From positions 601,820 to 665,819 of the forward strand of contig MTMB02000001.1 of the NCBI GenBank assembly GCA_002011085.2: 64,000 nucleotides of DNA, read 5' to 3'. This document shows, piece after piece, positions 8,129-16,804 of this stretch; the first letter of the stretch is position 1; every line of letters starts with the position of its first letter. The translations under genes were made by a program, and so were the position numbers. The notes under the pieces are model-generated. The model was not told the origin of the DNA, ran no database searches, and saw only the letters and a list, made by a program, of their open reading frames with translations. The stretch comes from Candidatus Geothermarchaeum rappei. GTDB taxonomy: Archaea > Thermoproteota > Nitrososphaeria > Geothermarchaeales > JDFR-13.

Positions 8129-9722
8129 TTCCAACACCCCTCTCAAACTTCGCGAATGAGCCAAGTAAACTTGCGGAGCCACCAGCCATTAAAAAGAATA
8201 CTCCTCCAGAGATCAGGAGTGTTAGGCCTAGGTGATATATGAATGTGTATATCGAGTCGCCCTTTAGAATGTATATAGCCCAACTGTTCCCAATCGATAC
8301 TACTGCGACCATAAGATATAGAAATATGAGTAGGAAGGATACACTCGGCATCTCAATGTACTGCATAAATTTTGATATCGCGGCGGCGAATCTGGTAAAC
8401 AGGCTTATTAATACAACTATCAGTGTTAACACTGCGACGAACGTTGCCTGGAGGGGTATCGCCATTCCTTTGAAATAATTGTATATTTGGTTTCTCCCCT
8501 GCCTTCTCTTGGAGAATCTAACTGATGTCTCGTACAATACCCTGGCTGTATCCCTTATGATGGCCCCCTTATTTACTGCACTGGTGAAGATAGAGGTGAG
8601 GTACAGTACTAAATTACTCCCAGTCTCCTCCGAAAAGAGTCTCCATGCTACATCCGGCTCTATACCCATTTTCAGCCGTGCATATAGCCTCTTAATAAGA
8701 GGAGTGAGTTTACCATAGTCATTATATAGTATCCTTCTCAACCCTTCTTTTAATGATCCTGATAGGGAAGCTGCCTCCCCAAGGGTACTGATAAATATGG
8801 GATATATAGAGTCGTACTCCTCGATCTTCCTAATCTCGGATAACCCTAATTTACCTATAACGATTCCAGCGGCTCCAGGAATGATATAGAATAAAGATAC
8901 TTGCAGGCTATATACCACAGTATCTGTGATAAAAAGCTCATTATCTAACACGAAGTAAGCTAGGAAAACGGGAATGAACGAGGCTACGCCTATCGCATAT
9001 AAAACTGGCTTAGCTATCCTATCTAGAGTCTTTAGTCTCTTAGGCCTATATGGCATTGAATGAGCATGCATTATATCCTCAGGAATATTGATCTTGATAA
9101 GTGAGAGTGCCGTAAATAAAGACGTGACTGTAATGAGTATAATTAACGCCATAACTCCATATGTGTTTCCAGCGCCGAATAATATACTGGCCATTACCGC
9201 CGTCATTGAGACGATTATAGCCGCATCCAGGAGAGCTGTATAAACATCGGCTATTATCCTGAGTTTATCGATTGTCTTCTGAAAATAATAATCATAATCA
9301 ATAGTAAATTTATTATATTCTATCTTGATGAAATCCACGAAATTTGCCCCAATAGATATATTATATGCAAGCCTATATAGGAAGTCTTTAAGGAGTTTAC
9401 TGGGAACTCTTAGGGACGCTAATAAACATGCCCTATCCTGTTTGTAACCCCATTTATTCACGAGTAAATCGATCTTCCTAAAATACTTTGATATAGGGTT
9501 TAGAGACCTATCCATTTCACCAACGAATTTATATACTGCTTTACTGTCTATGCCGAAAGTGGTTAGGGAGTATAGGAAGACCATGAAGAATATGAATTTC
9601 TTCTTGATCTCGATTCTCTCCCTACTCAGAAGATATTTTATCTTTTTTATACCCTTGGGCTTCTCTAGGCTTATCCTTAGAGGTGTTTTCCTCTCTTCTT
9701 CTTTCTTTAATAGTCTAAGCAT
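8112..9722 (-). CDS. arlJ: archaellum membrane platform protein ArlJ
   Basis: 536 residues, the length of double-domain ArlJ/FlaJ. An N-terminal soluble part of about 165 residues is followed by two T2SSF-like halves with clustered membrane segments near 175-225, 250-300, 425-455, 475-500 and 505-530. The cytoplasmic loop contains the typical GEAASLSGSLKEGLRRI and TSAVNKGAIIRDTARVL patterns. It anchors the ArlI motor in the membrane. ATG 9722 directly follows the arlI stop, with GGAGGGGAG upstream, so arlI and arlJ are tightly coupled. Confidence 0.92.
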   Translation of the reverse strand: MLRLLKKEEERKTPLRISLEKPKGIKKIKYLLSRERIEIKKKFIFFMVFLYSLTTFGIDSKAVYKFVGEMDRSLNPISKYFRKIDLLVNKWGYKQDRACLLASLRVPSKLLKDFLYRLAYNISIGANFVDFIKIEYNKFTIDYDYYFQKTIDKLRIIADVYTALLDAAIIVSMTAVMASILFGAGNTYGVMALIILITVTSLFTALSLIKINIPEDIMHAHSMPYRPKRLKTLDRIAKPVLYAIGVASFIPVFLAYFVLDNELFITDTVVYSLQVSLFYIIPGAAGIVIGKLGLSEIRKIEEYDSIYPIFISTLGEAASLSGSLKEGLRRILYNDYGKLTPLIKRLYARLKMGIEPDVAWRLFSEETGSNLVLYLTSIFTSAVNKGAIIRDTARVLYETSVRFSKRRQGRNQIYNYFKGMAIPLQATFVAVLTLIVVLISLFTRFAAAISKFMQYIEMPSVSFLLIFLYLMVAVVSIGNSWAIYILKGDSIYTFIYHLGLTLLISGGVFFLMAGGSASLLGSFAKFERGVGSVFIP

Positions 9723-11423
9723 TTATAGACTCCCCTCCCTCCTTAGTCTTCTATATGCCTCCCCTACACCTATTTCATGTATCTTTCTGAACGCGCTCCA
9801 CGTATCGTAATAGTCTATTATACCGTTATCAGCCATGAGCCTAAGTATCTCTCTCCTAAGGAACAACTCCTCATATATCTTCCGTTTTTCACGTACAGAT
9901 AATCCTTTCATAGTGGCTATTTTCTCCTCGAGGATATAGCTCATCCCCTCTCCCCTAAATATGTGGGTGTCATTGGCAGCCTCCCATGAAAACAATTCAA
10001 TGAAGTTGAATGTCTCTTCAATCGGATCGAAGCCGATGATTTCGTTTATGCTTAGGACCCTCCTCTCCACCATCCCTGTTTTAGGTAGCCTGACCGCACT
10101 CTGTATGATCACGGCATTCAAGTTATCAATGTATGTCTTGGGAATATCAATAGGTGATCCAGTAAGTCTCTGAATAAGTTTCTCCACAGAAGCGGCGTGG
10201 AACGTCGACAATACTGGATGACCTGTCTGCATGGCTTGGAAAGCTACGGCCCCCTCTACTCCTCGGATCTCTCCTACGATAATATAGTTCGGTCTCTGCC
10301 TCAACGCTGCACGCAGCAAGTCATACATCTGTACTGAAGCAGACTTATCTTCTCCCTCCCTCGTGACCTCCCTAGTCCAATTCTCATGTGGACACAGTAT
10401 CTCTGGCGTGTCTTCAATACTCACTATCTTGGCATTCGGCCGTATAAAGGGAATAATAGCCTTTAGCGTCGTCGTCTTTCCAGAGGCGGTCTCTCCACAT
10501 ACCCATAGACTCAGCCCATTCTCTAGTAGCATCCAGATATATGCGGCCTCCAAGAAATCCATCGTGTTCCACATACATAACTGGATAATGCTAAGCGGTT
10601 TACCAGTGAACTTCCTTATCGTGAAGTTACTTCCTTTTATACTGACATCTCTTCCAAAGACTATGTTTATCCTTGAGCCGTCGGGTAAAGTAGCGTCTAT
10701 AATGGGCCTACGGTAACTAGCAGGCTTGCCTATTCTCTCTGATAATCGAATAATAAAATCGTTTAACTCCTCCTCAGTATCAACCTCTATAGTTGTTCTA
10801 CAGCTACTAAATATTTTATGCTCCACAAAAATAGGCCCTACACCACTACATGATATATCCTCAATGTATGGGTCCCTTATCAGAGGCTCTATAATTCCAA
10901 TACCGATCTTTTCCTTCTCCAAGGTATATTTAATCGCGTTATATCCGTCCTCATTAACATGGATTATGATATGATCCCCCTTATCCTCAACACGATAGTC
11001 TTCCATCTTCTTTAGTTTTCCATCTATTTTGATGACCTTGTCAATCGCTTTAAACAACAATTCTCTCTGTTCATCAGATGTTCTGAAGTCATAAGACTCA
11101 TCAATTACTAAGGCTATAGCGTCCTCTACAGTTTCTCTAAGGCGTTTAAGTGACTTCGGTATAGATGGTTCAATAGGATGATATATAGCCCTGTCTCCAA
11201 TCGTCTTAGTATAGATATGGATGAATATCGGGTCTCCCACGGGATAAATTATATTTATACGTTTAAGGTACCTAAGGTCCCTTGATAACTGCTCTAGATA
11301 AATGGGCTCGCTACCGAGCTCACGTGTGACATTATTTACGTATTCTCTGAGATGGCTATTCTTGTCTAATGCGTCTCTGTATGTTGGTGATGACTCTAGT
11401 CCAAGCTTTGCGGTCTCAGACAT
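9723..11423 (-). CDS. arlI: archaellum motor ATPase ArlI
   Basis: 566 residues, matching archaeal ArlI/FlaI. It hydrolyses ATP for archaellum assembly and rotation. Motifs: IEDISCSGVGP in the N-terminal domain, PDGSRINIVFG, FTIRKFTG, Walker A GETASGKTTT near residue 305, the IEDTPEI Asp/Glu box, VGEIRG and the TFHAAS His box. Position between arlH and arlJ and the degree of similarity to ArlI separate it from the two pilus ATPases in this window. The gap to arlH is 9 bases. Confidence 0.94.
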   Translation of the reverse strand: MSETAKLGLESSPTYRDALDKNSHLREYVNNVTRELGSEPIYLEQLSRDLRYLKRINIIYPVGDPIFIHIYTKTIGDRAIYHPIEPSIPKSLKRLRETVEDAIALVIDESYDFRTSDEQRELLFKAIDKVIKIDGKLKKMEDYRVEDKGDHIIIHVNEDGYNAIKYTLEKEKIGIGIIEPLIRDPYIEDISCSGVGPIFVEHKIFSSCRTTIEVDTEEELNDFIIRLSERIGKPASYRRPIIDATLPDGSRINIVFGRDVSIKGSNFTIRKFTGKPLSIIQLCMWNTMDFLEAAYIWMLLENGLSLWVCGETASGKTTTLKAIIPFIRPNAKIVSIEDTPEILCPHENWTREVTREGEDKSASVQMYDLLRAALRQRPNYIIVGEIRGVEGAVAFQAMQTGHPVLSTFHAASVEKLIQRLTGSPIDIPKTYIDNLNAVIIQSAVRLPKTGMVERRVLSINEIIGFDPIEETFNFIELFSWEAANDTHIFRGEGMSYILEEKIATMKGLSVREKRKIYEELFLRREILRLMADNGIIDYYDTWSAFRKIHEIGVGEAYRRLRREGSL

Positions 11424-11432
11424 ATTATCACC

Positions 11433-12155
11433 CTAGGCTTTAGCCTGTGAAAACGGTAATACTTTTATACCAAATGCTGGATCTACCTCGAAGCTTATTA
11501 TAGTGTTTGTAGGTTTGAGTGCACCACGGAGCTTGTTAATCGATATAAACCTAACCATTCTACCCCCTACTTCCTTCATGTTAAGGGATATATGTCCATC
11601 GCATATGGATCTAATCCTTATCAGCAGCTCTTCATCAAATGCATATGGATGTATTGTGATAAATACAGACTTAATATTTTCATCTACTATCTTCCTCAAT
11701 GTTGAGAAGAATTCGAGGATATCCTTCTCCACGGCATGGGTGACAATATAGGTTAGGGAGTCTATTATAAAGATATTATTTTTTTCGTCGATTTCAATAA
11801 GTCTAAGAAGCATATTAAGATATCTCTTCGATATCAACTGATTCCACGATATACCCGATACATGTAGCTCTGTAACCATCAGTCTCCCAGCTAAGAAATA
11901 GAGTTTTACATCGAATGTCAGGGCCTTCATCTGTTTAATCAGGCTCCTAACTGTGTTCTCAGTAGTTATATACCTTACTCTAAAACCTCCTTTTAACGCT
12001 CCATATGTCACCTGCTGAACTAACACGCTTTTACCAGTATCATTCATCCCCTCGATTACCGTAAGAGTCGGCATAGGAAATCCGCCGATTCTCCTATCCA
12101 ACTCAAAATGATTTAGTTTAATGATGTTTCCCACGTCACCTTCTGCCTCGCTCAC
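11433..12155 (-). CDS. arlH: archaellum ATP-binding protein ArlH (KaiC-like)
   Basis: 240 residues with a RecA/KaiC-like fold. ArlH binds ATP, docks on ArlI and takes part in switching the motor from assembly to rotation. Walker A is GMNDTGKSV (residues about 34-42), Walker B is NIFIIDSLTYI, and the TTEN segment after strand 2 is typical. GTG 12155 overlaps the arlF stop (GTGA), showing coupled translation. Confidence 0.92.
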   Translation of the reverse strand: MSEAEGDVGNIIKLNHFELDRRIGGFPMPTLTVIEGMNDTGKSVLVQQVTYGALKGGFRVRYITTENTVRSLIKQMKALTFDVKLYFLAGRLMVTELHVSGISWNQLISKRYLNMLLRLIEIDEKNNIFIIDSLTYIVTHAVEKDILEFFSTLRKIVDENIKSVFITIHPYAFDEELLIRIRSICDGHISLNMKEVGGRMVRFISINKLRGALKPTNTIISFEVDPAFGIKVLPFSQAKA

Positions 12156-12727
12156 GGTTGATCACCCACCGCCACGTCTGAACATCCATTTGGGAGTGTA
12201 AATACAATCAAGTATTCCGTGAGACTGTCACGGGGATATCTTGTCGAGAGGTATATCCTTATCTTAAGAACCTCGTTCGGATCCCACGCGCCTGAGGGAC
12301 TATCAGATAAATTAACTGGATTAAGAATTTCCCTACCTATATCCACGTCATAGGCCGAAACTACCACCCAAAAATCAGTATTCCCTTTTGTACCACTTTG
12401 GTTATAGGGAATGAAGGCTGACCTCTTTACACCATTGGTATAATATGTGACTACAATGGTTATATATCTAAAATCCCTCAGGAATATACTTTCTTTACCA
12501 TTATTTAGGATACTCATCTCGAATGTAGTGTTATCGATCCATGAGATACTCGTTCGATTGATCTCGATTGAAGAATAGAGTTTTTCCTTCTCATTGATTA
12601 TATCCCTCGCAATTACCGTCTTAAGATCCTGTTGGAGACTTGTTTGCGTGTCAATGTAATTCAGGAAAAACGGGAATATTGATATCATTAGTACACCAAT
12701 TACTAGAATAGCCCCGTAGTTTCCCAT
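12152..12727 (-). CDS. arlF: archaellum stator/anchor protein ArlF
   Basis: About 191 residues: one N-terminal membrane helix (AILVIGVLMISIFPFFLN), then an extracytoplasmic beta-sandwich-like domain with N-glycosylation sequons. This is the architecture of crenarchaeal ArlF, which reaches the pseudoperiplasm and binds the S-layer. The order G-F-H-I-J supports the call. ATG 12727 has GGTGAGGG upstream; a GTG at 12736, directly after the arlG stop, is the alternative. Confidence 0.82.
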   Translation of the reverse strand: MGNYGAILVIGVLMISIFPFFLNYIDTQTSLQQDLKTVIARDIINEKEKLYSSIEINRTSISWIDNTTFEMSILNNGKESIFLRDFRYITIVVTYYTNGVKRSAFIPYNQSGTKGNTDFWVVVSAYDVDIGREILNPVNLSDSPSGAWDPNEVLKIRIYLSTRYPRDSLTEYLIVFTLPNGCSDVAVGDQP

Positions 12728-12736
12728 TTCCCTCAC

Positions 12737-13219
12737 CTATAATGCAATGCTATACTCCGTTTTCTCTCCATTGTAAGTGATGTAAATAGCATGGTAATCA
12801 CCCGTGGACTGTGCTACTCCCAAATATATGGTAAACAAGACCGTCTCACCAGGATCCCAGTATCCGTCTCCATCCACGTCATTCACCGCATTATAGTTCC
12901 AAGTAGGGGGAGTTGTAGAATTAAAAGGAATATATTCTTCACCGCCCTTTTTCCCCCAGTACAAGTCTCCCCGACTTATTAAATCGTGTGGTATATGGTT
13001 TAACCCCGTGTTTTTAATCCATACATAGACAGTGTCATTGCTGACTGTGGTAAATATGATCTCAACTTTCGTTGACAGCTTTTCCTTCATGTTCTGCGTC
13101 ATGGCTACCTGAATATAGCTCATTTGCTGGAGGTTAGTTACTACTGCAGCTGTAAAGATTGTGGCTAAGATTATAGCGCTAACAGTGATAAACCCTTCAC
13201 TGAATACTATGCTAGGCAT
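12737..13219 (-). CDS. arlG: archaellum stator protein ArlG
   Basis: 160 residues. An N-terminal hydrophobic helix after SEGF resembles a pilin helix and is followed by a beta domain containing VDGDGYWDPGETVLFTIYL, a stretch common to archaellum-type beta domains. ArlG forms filaments that, capped by ArlF, link the motor to the S-layer. The ATG overlaps the upstream gene by 8 bases, and GGAGGAAG precedes it. Confidence 0.82.
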   Translation of the reverse strand: MPSIVFSEGFITVSAIILATIFTAAVVTNLQQMSYIQVAMTQNMKEKLSTKVEIIFTTVSNDTVYVWIKNTGLNHIPHDLISRGDLYWGKKGGEEYIPFNSTTPPTWNYNAVNDVDGDGYWDPGETVLFTIYLGVAQSTGDYHAIYITYNGEKTEYSIAL

Positions 13220-14033
13220 CTTCCTCCCCCTCCTCCTTAGGAGGCTTCTGTATCGGTGTTAAAATGGGTGGGACGCCCTCAATAGATGATCCACGTGATT
13301 CATAGGTCTTTTTAAGGGCAAGTAGTAGTATTAGAAAGAACTCGCTTTCACTGACATCCAGTATCTTATTCAATAGATACAGGGCTAAAATATAGTCTTC
13401 AGGAGTAATCTTATTTTCTATAAATACAAAGTCTCCCTCGAGATTAAGGTTCTCAATTATGTCTAGCATAGTCATATATATCTCAGTAGTTATCAGCCCC
13501 CTCCTGTAAAAGAGATGGAGCATCTTATGTACAGAGTCCTTTCCAAATGTTTTTAATAGGAAGTCTCCTACTAACAAGGCTCTTTCATATATAAGTGTAG
13601 GCATATGAACCCTACGAGACGGTGGTAATAGTAATCCAATACCTTTATCAAAAAATTCCTCTGAGTATGGAGTTGGTTTTTTAATATCAAATTCTCCCTC
13701 CAGCCCCTTCTCAACTTTCTTAATCCTCCTCTTCTCTTCTTTTTTAGGCTTATATGTGTCTACATCAGGTTTATCCATTGTTTTAGGCTTTATTTCGGGG
13801 GGCGTTTTTTCTATATCTTTATCTTCACTTTTCTTAATCGGCTCCTCGACTTCAGGCAGATTAGCCACGTATTTCGCGAGATACTGAAAGGGATTTTCTA
13901 ATTCGGAGATTAGTATCCTAACATCCATTAGTGTGTCTTCCACCATCTTCTTTAACTTCCTAATCTCCTCCTCCAGACTCTCCTGATCTTCACCATTCTC
14001 ATCCATCTCTTCATCTCTATATTCCTCAGCCAT
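13212..14033 (-). CDS. soluble coiled-coil archaellum accessory protein (ArlC/D/E-like)
   Basis: About 273 residues with no membrane helix. Residues about 10-60 form a coiled coil (LEEEIRKLKKMVEDTLMDV) ending in the ELENPFQYLAKYV motif; residues about 75-130 are a Lys/Glu/Pro-rich linker; the C-terminal 140 residues are helical with PEDYILALYLLNKILDVSE. ArlC/D/E proteins of Euryarchaeota combine a coiled coil with such a helical C-terminal domain, and the PxDY-like segment fits. It occupies the slot where crenarchaea carry membrane-bound ArlX, so a direct role as switch or scaffold protein next to ArlH/ArlI is likely. Start is ATG 14033 after GGTGA. Confidence 0.6.
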   Translation of the reverse strand: MAEEYRDEEMDENGEDQESLEEEIRKLKKMVEDTLMDVRILISELENPFQYLAKYVANLPEVEEPIKKSEDKDIEKTPPEIKPKTMDKPDVDTYKPKKEEKRRIKKVEKGLEGEFDIKKPTPYSEEFFDKGIGLLLPPSRRVHMPTLIYERALLVGDFLLKTFGKDSVHKMLHLFYRRGLITTEIYMTMLDIIENLNLEGDFVFIENKITPEDYILALYLLNKILDVSESEFFLILLLALKKTYESRGSSIEGVPPILTPIQKPPKEEGEEDA

Positions 14034-14100
14034 CCACACCTCACCGCCTTATCACTATCCTGCACTATCCGTATTTATACTATCCGCTCCCCCTCCACAG

Positions 14101-14164
14101 CCCATGTATATAAAAAAGATAAAAAGAGGGAGGTGTAACTGGATTCCCGGGGGGGCGCCGATCC
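14101..14164 (-). terminator. GC-rich stem plus T-tract between arlB and the rest of the operon, with an overlapping TATA box
   Basis: Reading the minus strand after the archaellin stop: GGAT...ATCC flanks a run of G/C containing GGCGCC (14141-14164), followed by T-rich DNA (complement of 14111-14128), a good attenuator. Within it TTTTTATATA (complement of about 14107-14116) could act as a TATA box for the downstream genes. Two transcripts, arlB alone and arlX onward, are known in Sulfolobus. Confidence 0.5.
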
Positions 14165-14180
14165 ATCAAAATCCTCTTGT

Positions 14181-14774
14181 TTAGCCGAGGAACATCACAG
14201 ACTCTATCTTGGCAGGCAGCATCCTCTCTACTGTTAGGACAGCACCCTTCTGAGGCTTAAACTCTATCTTGAAACTGTCATAGGCCTCCAACGACTCACC
14301 AGGTATCTTGCTTAAGTCAACCACAACCTTATACTTTTCACCAGGTTTTAGGATCAAGTCTGTGTCGCCGGGTGTTAGAGCCGTAATTGTCACCGCTGTT
14401 GTATTAATATCGTCGGAATAGATGTTCATTGAGTATACGTCGCCGAACCAAGAGACTATGAGTTTACCTGGGCTTAGGTCAACCTGAGTCATCCCGGGAC
14501 TTAGCTGTATAGTGAACTCTAAATATGTAACGTTATTCGTTGTTGTGTCACCCTTTGCAATTACTGCTCCCACTAGCTCTACTGATGAGGAGGCCTGTAG
14601 CATTCCCTCACTGATCACTGATTGACTCTTCTGTGTTGTCTGGAAACCGACGTTTAGGATGGCGAATGCAAAGGCCGCGGCTACGATGACGAAGGCAATT
14701 AAGATTATCGCTGTCTCTATACCGGTGAGCCCTTGCTTCTTCCTGAACTTCCTGTACCTTGACGTTCCAAACAA
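14181..14774 (-). CDS. arlB: archaellin, major archaellum filament protein
   Basis: 198 residues. The preprotein starts MFGTSRYRKFRKKQG and is cut before LTGIETAIILIAFVIVAAA, the near-invariant archaellin helix; NVGFQTTQKSQSVI then matches the conserved region of archaellins. The remainder is a beta-rich outer domain with several N-glycosylation sequons and no Cys. TTG at 14774 is the start because GGAGGTGG lies 6 bases upstream and the leader length is then normal; an ATG at 14813 would add an unlikely hydrophobic extension. A TATA element lies at 14813-14820 (minus). Confidence 0.94.
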   Translation of the reverse strand: MFGTSRYRKFRKKQGLTGIETAIILIAFVIVAAAFAFAILNVGFQTTQKSQSVISEGMLQASSSVELVGAVIAKGDTTTNNVTYLEFTIQLSPGMTQVDLSPGKLIVSWFGDVYSMNIYSDDINTTAVTITALTPGDTDLILKPGEKYKVVVDLSKIPGESLEAYDSFKIEFKPQKGAVLTVERMLPAKIESVMFLG

Positions 14775-14812
14775 GATAGGCCACCTCCAAAATAATAGGA
14801 AAATACAATTCA

Positions 14813-14851
14813 TATATAAATTTTTACTTACTTTAGTAAGATTTTTATATT
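14813..14851. promoter_or_regulatory. bidirectional promoter with a 14-bp palindrome between arlB and the roadblock-like gene
   Basis: CTTACT-TT-AGTAAG (14827-14840) is a perfect inverted repeat. On its left is the arlB TATA element (TATATAAA, 14813-14820, used on the minus strand); on its right is TTTTTATATT (14842-14851) for the plus-strand gene at 14886. A protein bound here would touch both TATA/BRE regions, so one factor could control archaellin and the roadblock-like protein together. Confidence 0.55.
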
Positions 14852-14885
14852 ATTTGAGTTCTACTTATTTCATGGGGGGTGGGAA

Positions 14886-15401
14886 ATGAAATCCAGAGCG
14901 TTGTCAAGAGTATTGTCATGGTTGAATAAATTGAAGAGTGAAATAGGTGCCAATTCACTGTTATTACTTGACAAAAGAGGTTTTGTTATCGGAGACATTG
15001 TTGAGGGAAATAATAAACGTATGTATCTACTCATGAAAGCAGTTGGAAATTATACGATCCTCACCGATTCCTATTTCTCTGAAATCGTGATACAGGGCCT
15101 TAACTACTCAATCCTCGAAAGTAAGGACTATATACTTATCTCTTACCGCCTTAACGTTGATGAAGAGCCGTATTACCTAGTGATTACATATAAAAATCGC
15201 GAGCTGCCGATAGGGATAGTCCTTATGAGGCTAGAGACCATTTGCAAAGAGTTTGGAAAAATTTATGATGAGTGGAATACCCCAACATCCGGCAATGAGG
15301 CTACTGAGTCGATGGATGACTTAGAAAATATTATAAATAAACTAGAGGGGCATCCTCTGTTCAAAACCCTAATAAAAAATATTAGGGAGCCCCAGGACTG
15401 A
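14886..15401 (+). CDS. roadblock/LC7-like small protein next to the archaellum
   Basis: 171 residues. The order helix, strand pair (SLLLLDKRGFVIGD), helix, three strands (YILISYRLN, YYLVITYKN), helix (IGIVLMRLETICKEF) fits the roadblock/LC7 fold, found in archaeal proteins that regulate small GTPases or polarity; the match is by fold pattern only. The last 40 residues are acidic and probably disordered. It is divergent from arlB and shares its promoter region, so a role in motility control or archaellum placement is plausible. ATG 14886 has GGGGGGTGGG just upstream. Confidence 0.5.
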   Translation: MKSRALSRVLSWLNKLKSEIGANSLLLLDKRGFVIGDIVEGNNKRMYLLMKAVGNYTILTDSYFSEIVIQGLNYSILESKDYILISYRLNVDEEPYYLVITYKNRELPIGIVLMRLETICKEFGKIYDEWNTPTSGNEATESMDDLENIINKLEGHPLFKTLIKNIREPQD

Positions 15402-15407
15402 GGAGTT

Positions 15408-15995
15408 CTAAGGTATCTCCCACTCAAATTTTATATTCTCAGGTATCGAGAAAACATATCTCTTGATCACCGATGGATCCACAGATCGCCATACAACCCT
15501 ATCCTCTACTTCACTAACATCAAGTACATCAAAGCTATTCCTCTTGGCAAATTTTTTGAAGTCATCCATTATCTTTTCAGTGAGGTCTTTCTCTCTTATT
15601 ATAACGCCACTGTCGGTAATCGATCCGAAATATGCCTCCACAAAATACTCGTTACTCTCAACATTCTCTATCAAAATATTTGTTGCTTGGTATTTGTTTG
15701 AGAAGAAGTCGTGGATCTCACCAATCAATTCAGTCTCTTTATCAGAGGGTAATTTTATTTTTGCCCTGATACCCTTAATATCCTCATAGATCTTGAATCT
15801 ACCAAAATAAACTAAGAATCCCCCCTCTGCATATGGCTCTTTCTTTATAAGTCCAATTATCTTTACCTTCTGTCCTTCTTTAATCAAAAAACGGTTCTTT
15901 AATTCGGTGGGGACAGTAATGACTAGGCTACCCCCACTTCTCCTGATATGTCCCTCGAAAAACACAGTATCGTATTCCCATTCTTCCGCTCTCAT
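15408..15995 (-). CDS. SpoVT/AbrB-type DNA-binding protein
   Basis: 195 residues. Residues about 13-50 (GHIRRSGGSLVITVPTEL, then EGQKVKI) form a swapped-hairpin AbrB domain. The C-terminal 140 residues are alpha/beta and unassigned; they may bind a ligand or a partner. It lies tail to tail with the roadblock-like gene. Its own upstream DNA carries AATATACTTA twice (16018-16027 and 16051-16060, 33 bp apart, about three helical turns), possible autoregulatory sites. Confidence 0.7.
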   Translation of the reverse strand: MRAEEWEYDTVFFEGHIRRSGGSLVITVPTELKNRFLIKEGQKVKIIGLIKKEPYAEGGFLVYFGRFKIYEDIKGIRAKIKLPSDKETELIGEIHDFFSNKYQATNILIENVESNEYFVEAYFGSITDSGVIIREKDLTEKIMDDFKKFAKRNSFDVLDVSEVEDRVVWRSVDPSVIKRYVFSIPENIKFEWEIP

Positions 15996-16244
15996 ATTAA
16001 TTCATCTCAGATTACTTAATATACTTACTATCTAATAACTTATATATCAAAATATACTTATTAAATTTCAATATATGATTTATGCACTAATAGGTTTTTT
16101 TCAAATAGATAACATTAGAAACCATAAACTTTACTTTGCAGTTTCCCATATTTTTTATATTTAAGGAAAACTACCTGTATAAATTTACGTTTTTTAATAA
16201 AGGATGAGTCTAATTTTTTTATTATTAGGGAGGAGGATGCCTCG

Positions 16245-16799
16245 ATGGCACGTCGTATCCTATTAAAGGGATATATACAATATTCTCCTCTTACCTTTGA
16301 TAAACAACTTTATTGGAGACCTGGTCAAATAATCCTAACATCGGATTCCCTAAGCATCGTCAAAGGCTCCTCTCTCCTAGCATCCCTACCATACACCCAA
16401 ATATATTCAATAAATCGACAATCAGAATTAGAGAGTAACCTGCTTGGTTTGAAATACATTAATATCGAAAGAACTTTCGATGAGCTTTACCTTGTAAGTT
16501 CCCCCAGGGTAATTGAGAACGTGTATAGTGTCATTGATAATGTGATTATGAATGCAAAGATAGGGCAACGTGGAAATAACCCAGAGCCAGATTCCACCGA
16601 GGCTAAGATAGTTTACATGCTCTACAAAAAGATCCCCTTCGACATGATCGCGTATCTACTTGGCCTAACGAAACGAGAGCTGGTTAATAAGTTAAATTAT
16701 CTGAAAAATAGAGGATTTATAGATTCGAGGGGAGCCCCTACCAAGAGGGGCATAGGTCTTCTTAAACAGTTATTTAAACAGCTTAAGAAAAAGATATAG
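16245..16799 (+). CDS. possible CheF-like / PH-like domain protein with C-terminal winged helix
   Basis: 184 residues. The N-terminal 90 residues form a beta barrel-like pattern (GQIILTSDSLSIVKG, then LASLPYTQIYSI) resembling the start of archaeal CheF (DUF439) and other PH-like domains. Residues about 120-175 form a winged helix (IPFDMIAYLLGLTKRELVNKL). CheF links CheY to the archaellum in chemotactic archaea and also ends in a helical module, but this protein is shorter than haloarchaeal CheF and no che genes are in the window. An archaellum-linked regulator is the safer description. It has GGGAGGAGG upstream and a TATA-like element near 16192-16204. Confidence 0.45.
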   Translation: MARRILLKGYIQYSPLTFDKQLYWRPGQIILTSDSLSIVKGSSLLASLPYTQIYSINRQSELESNLLGLKYINIERTFDELYLVSSPRVIENVYSVIDNVIMNAKIGQRGNNPEPDSTEAKIVYMLYKKIPFDMIAYLLGLTKRELVNKLNYLKNRGFIDSRGAPTKRGIGLLKQLFKQLKKKI

Positions 16800-16804
16800 A
16801 CCCT

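Noticed and set aside
14608-14889. ORFs overlapping the archaellin gene in other frames
   Set aside because: They are shadows of the archaellin frame, without ribosome sites or plausible products.
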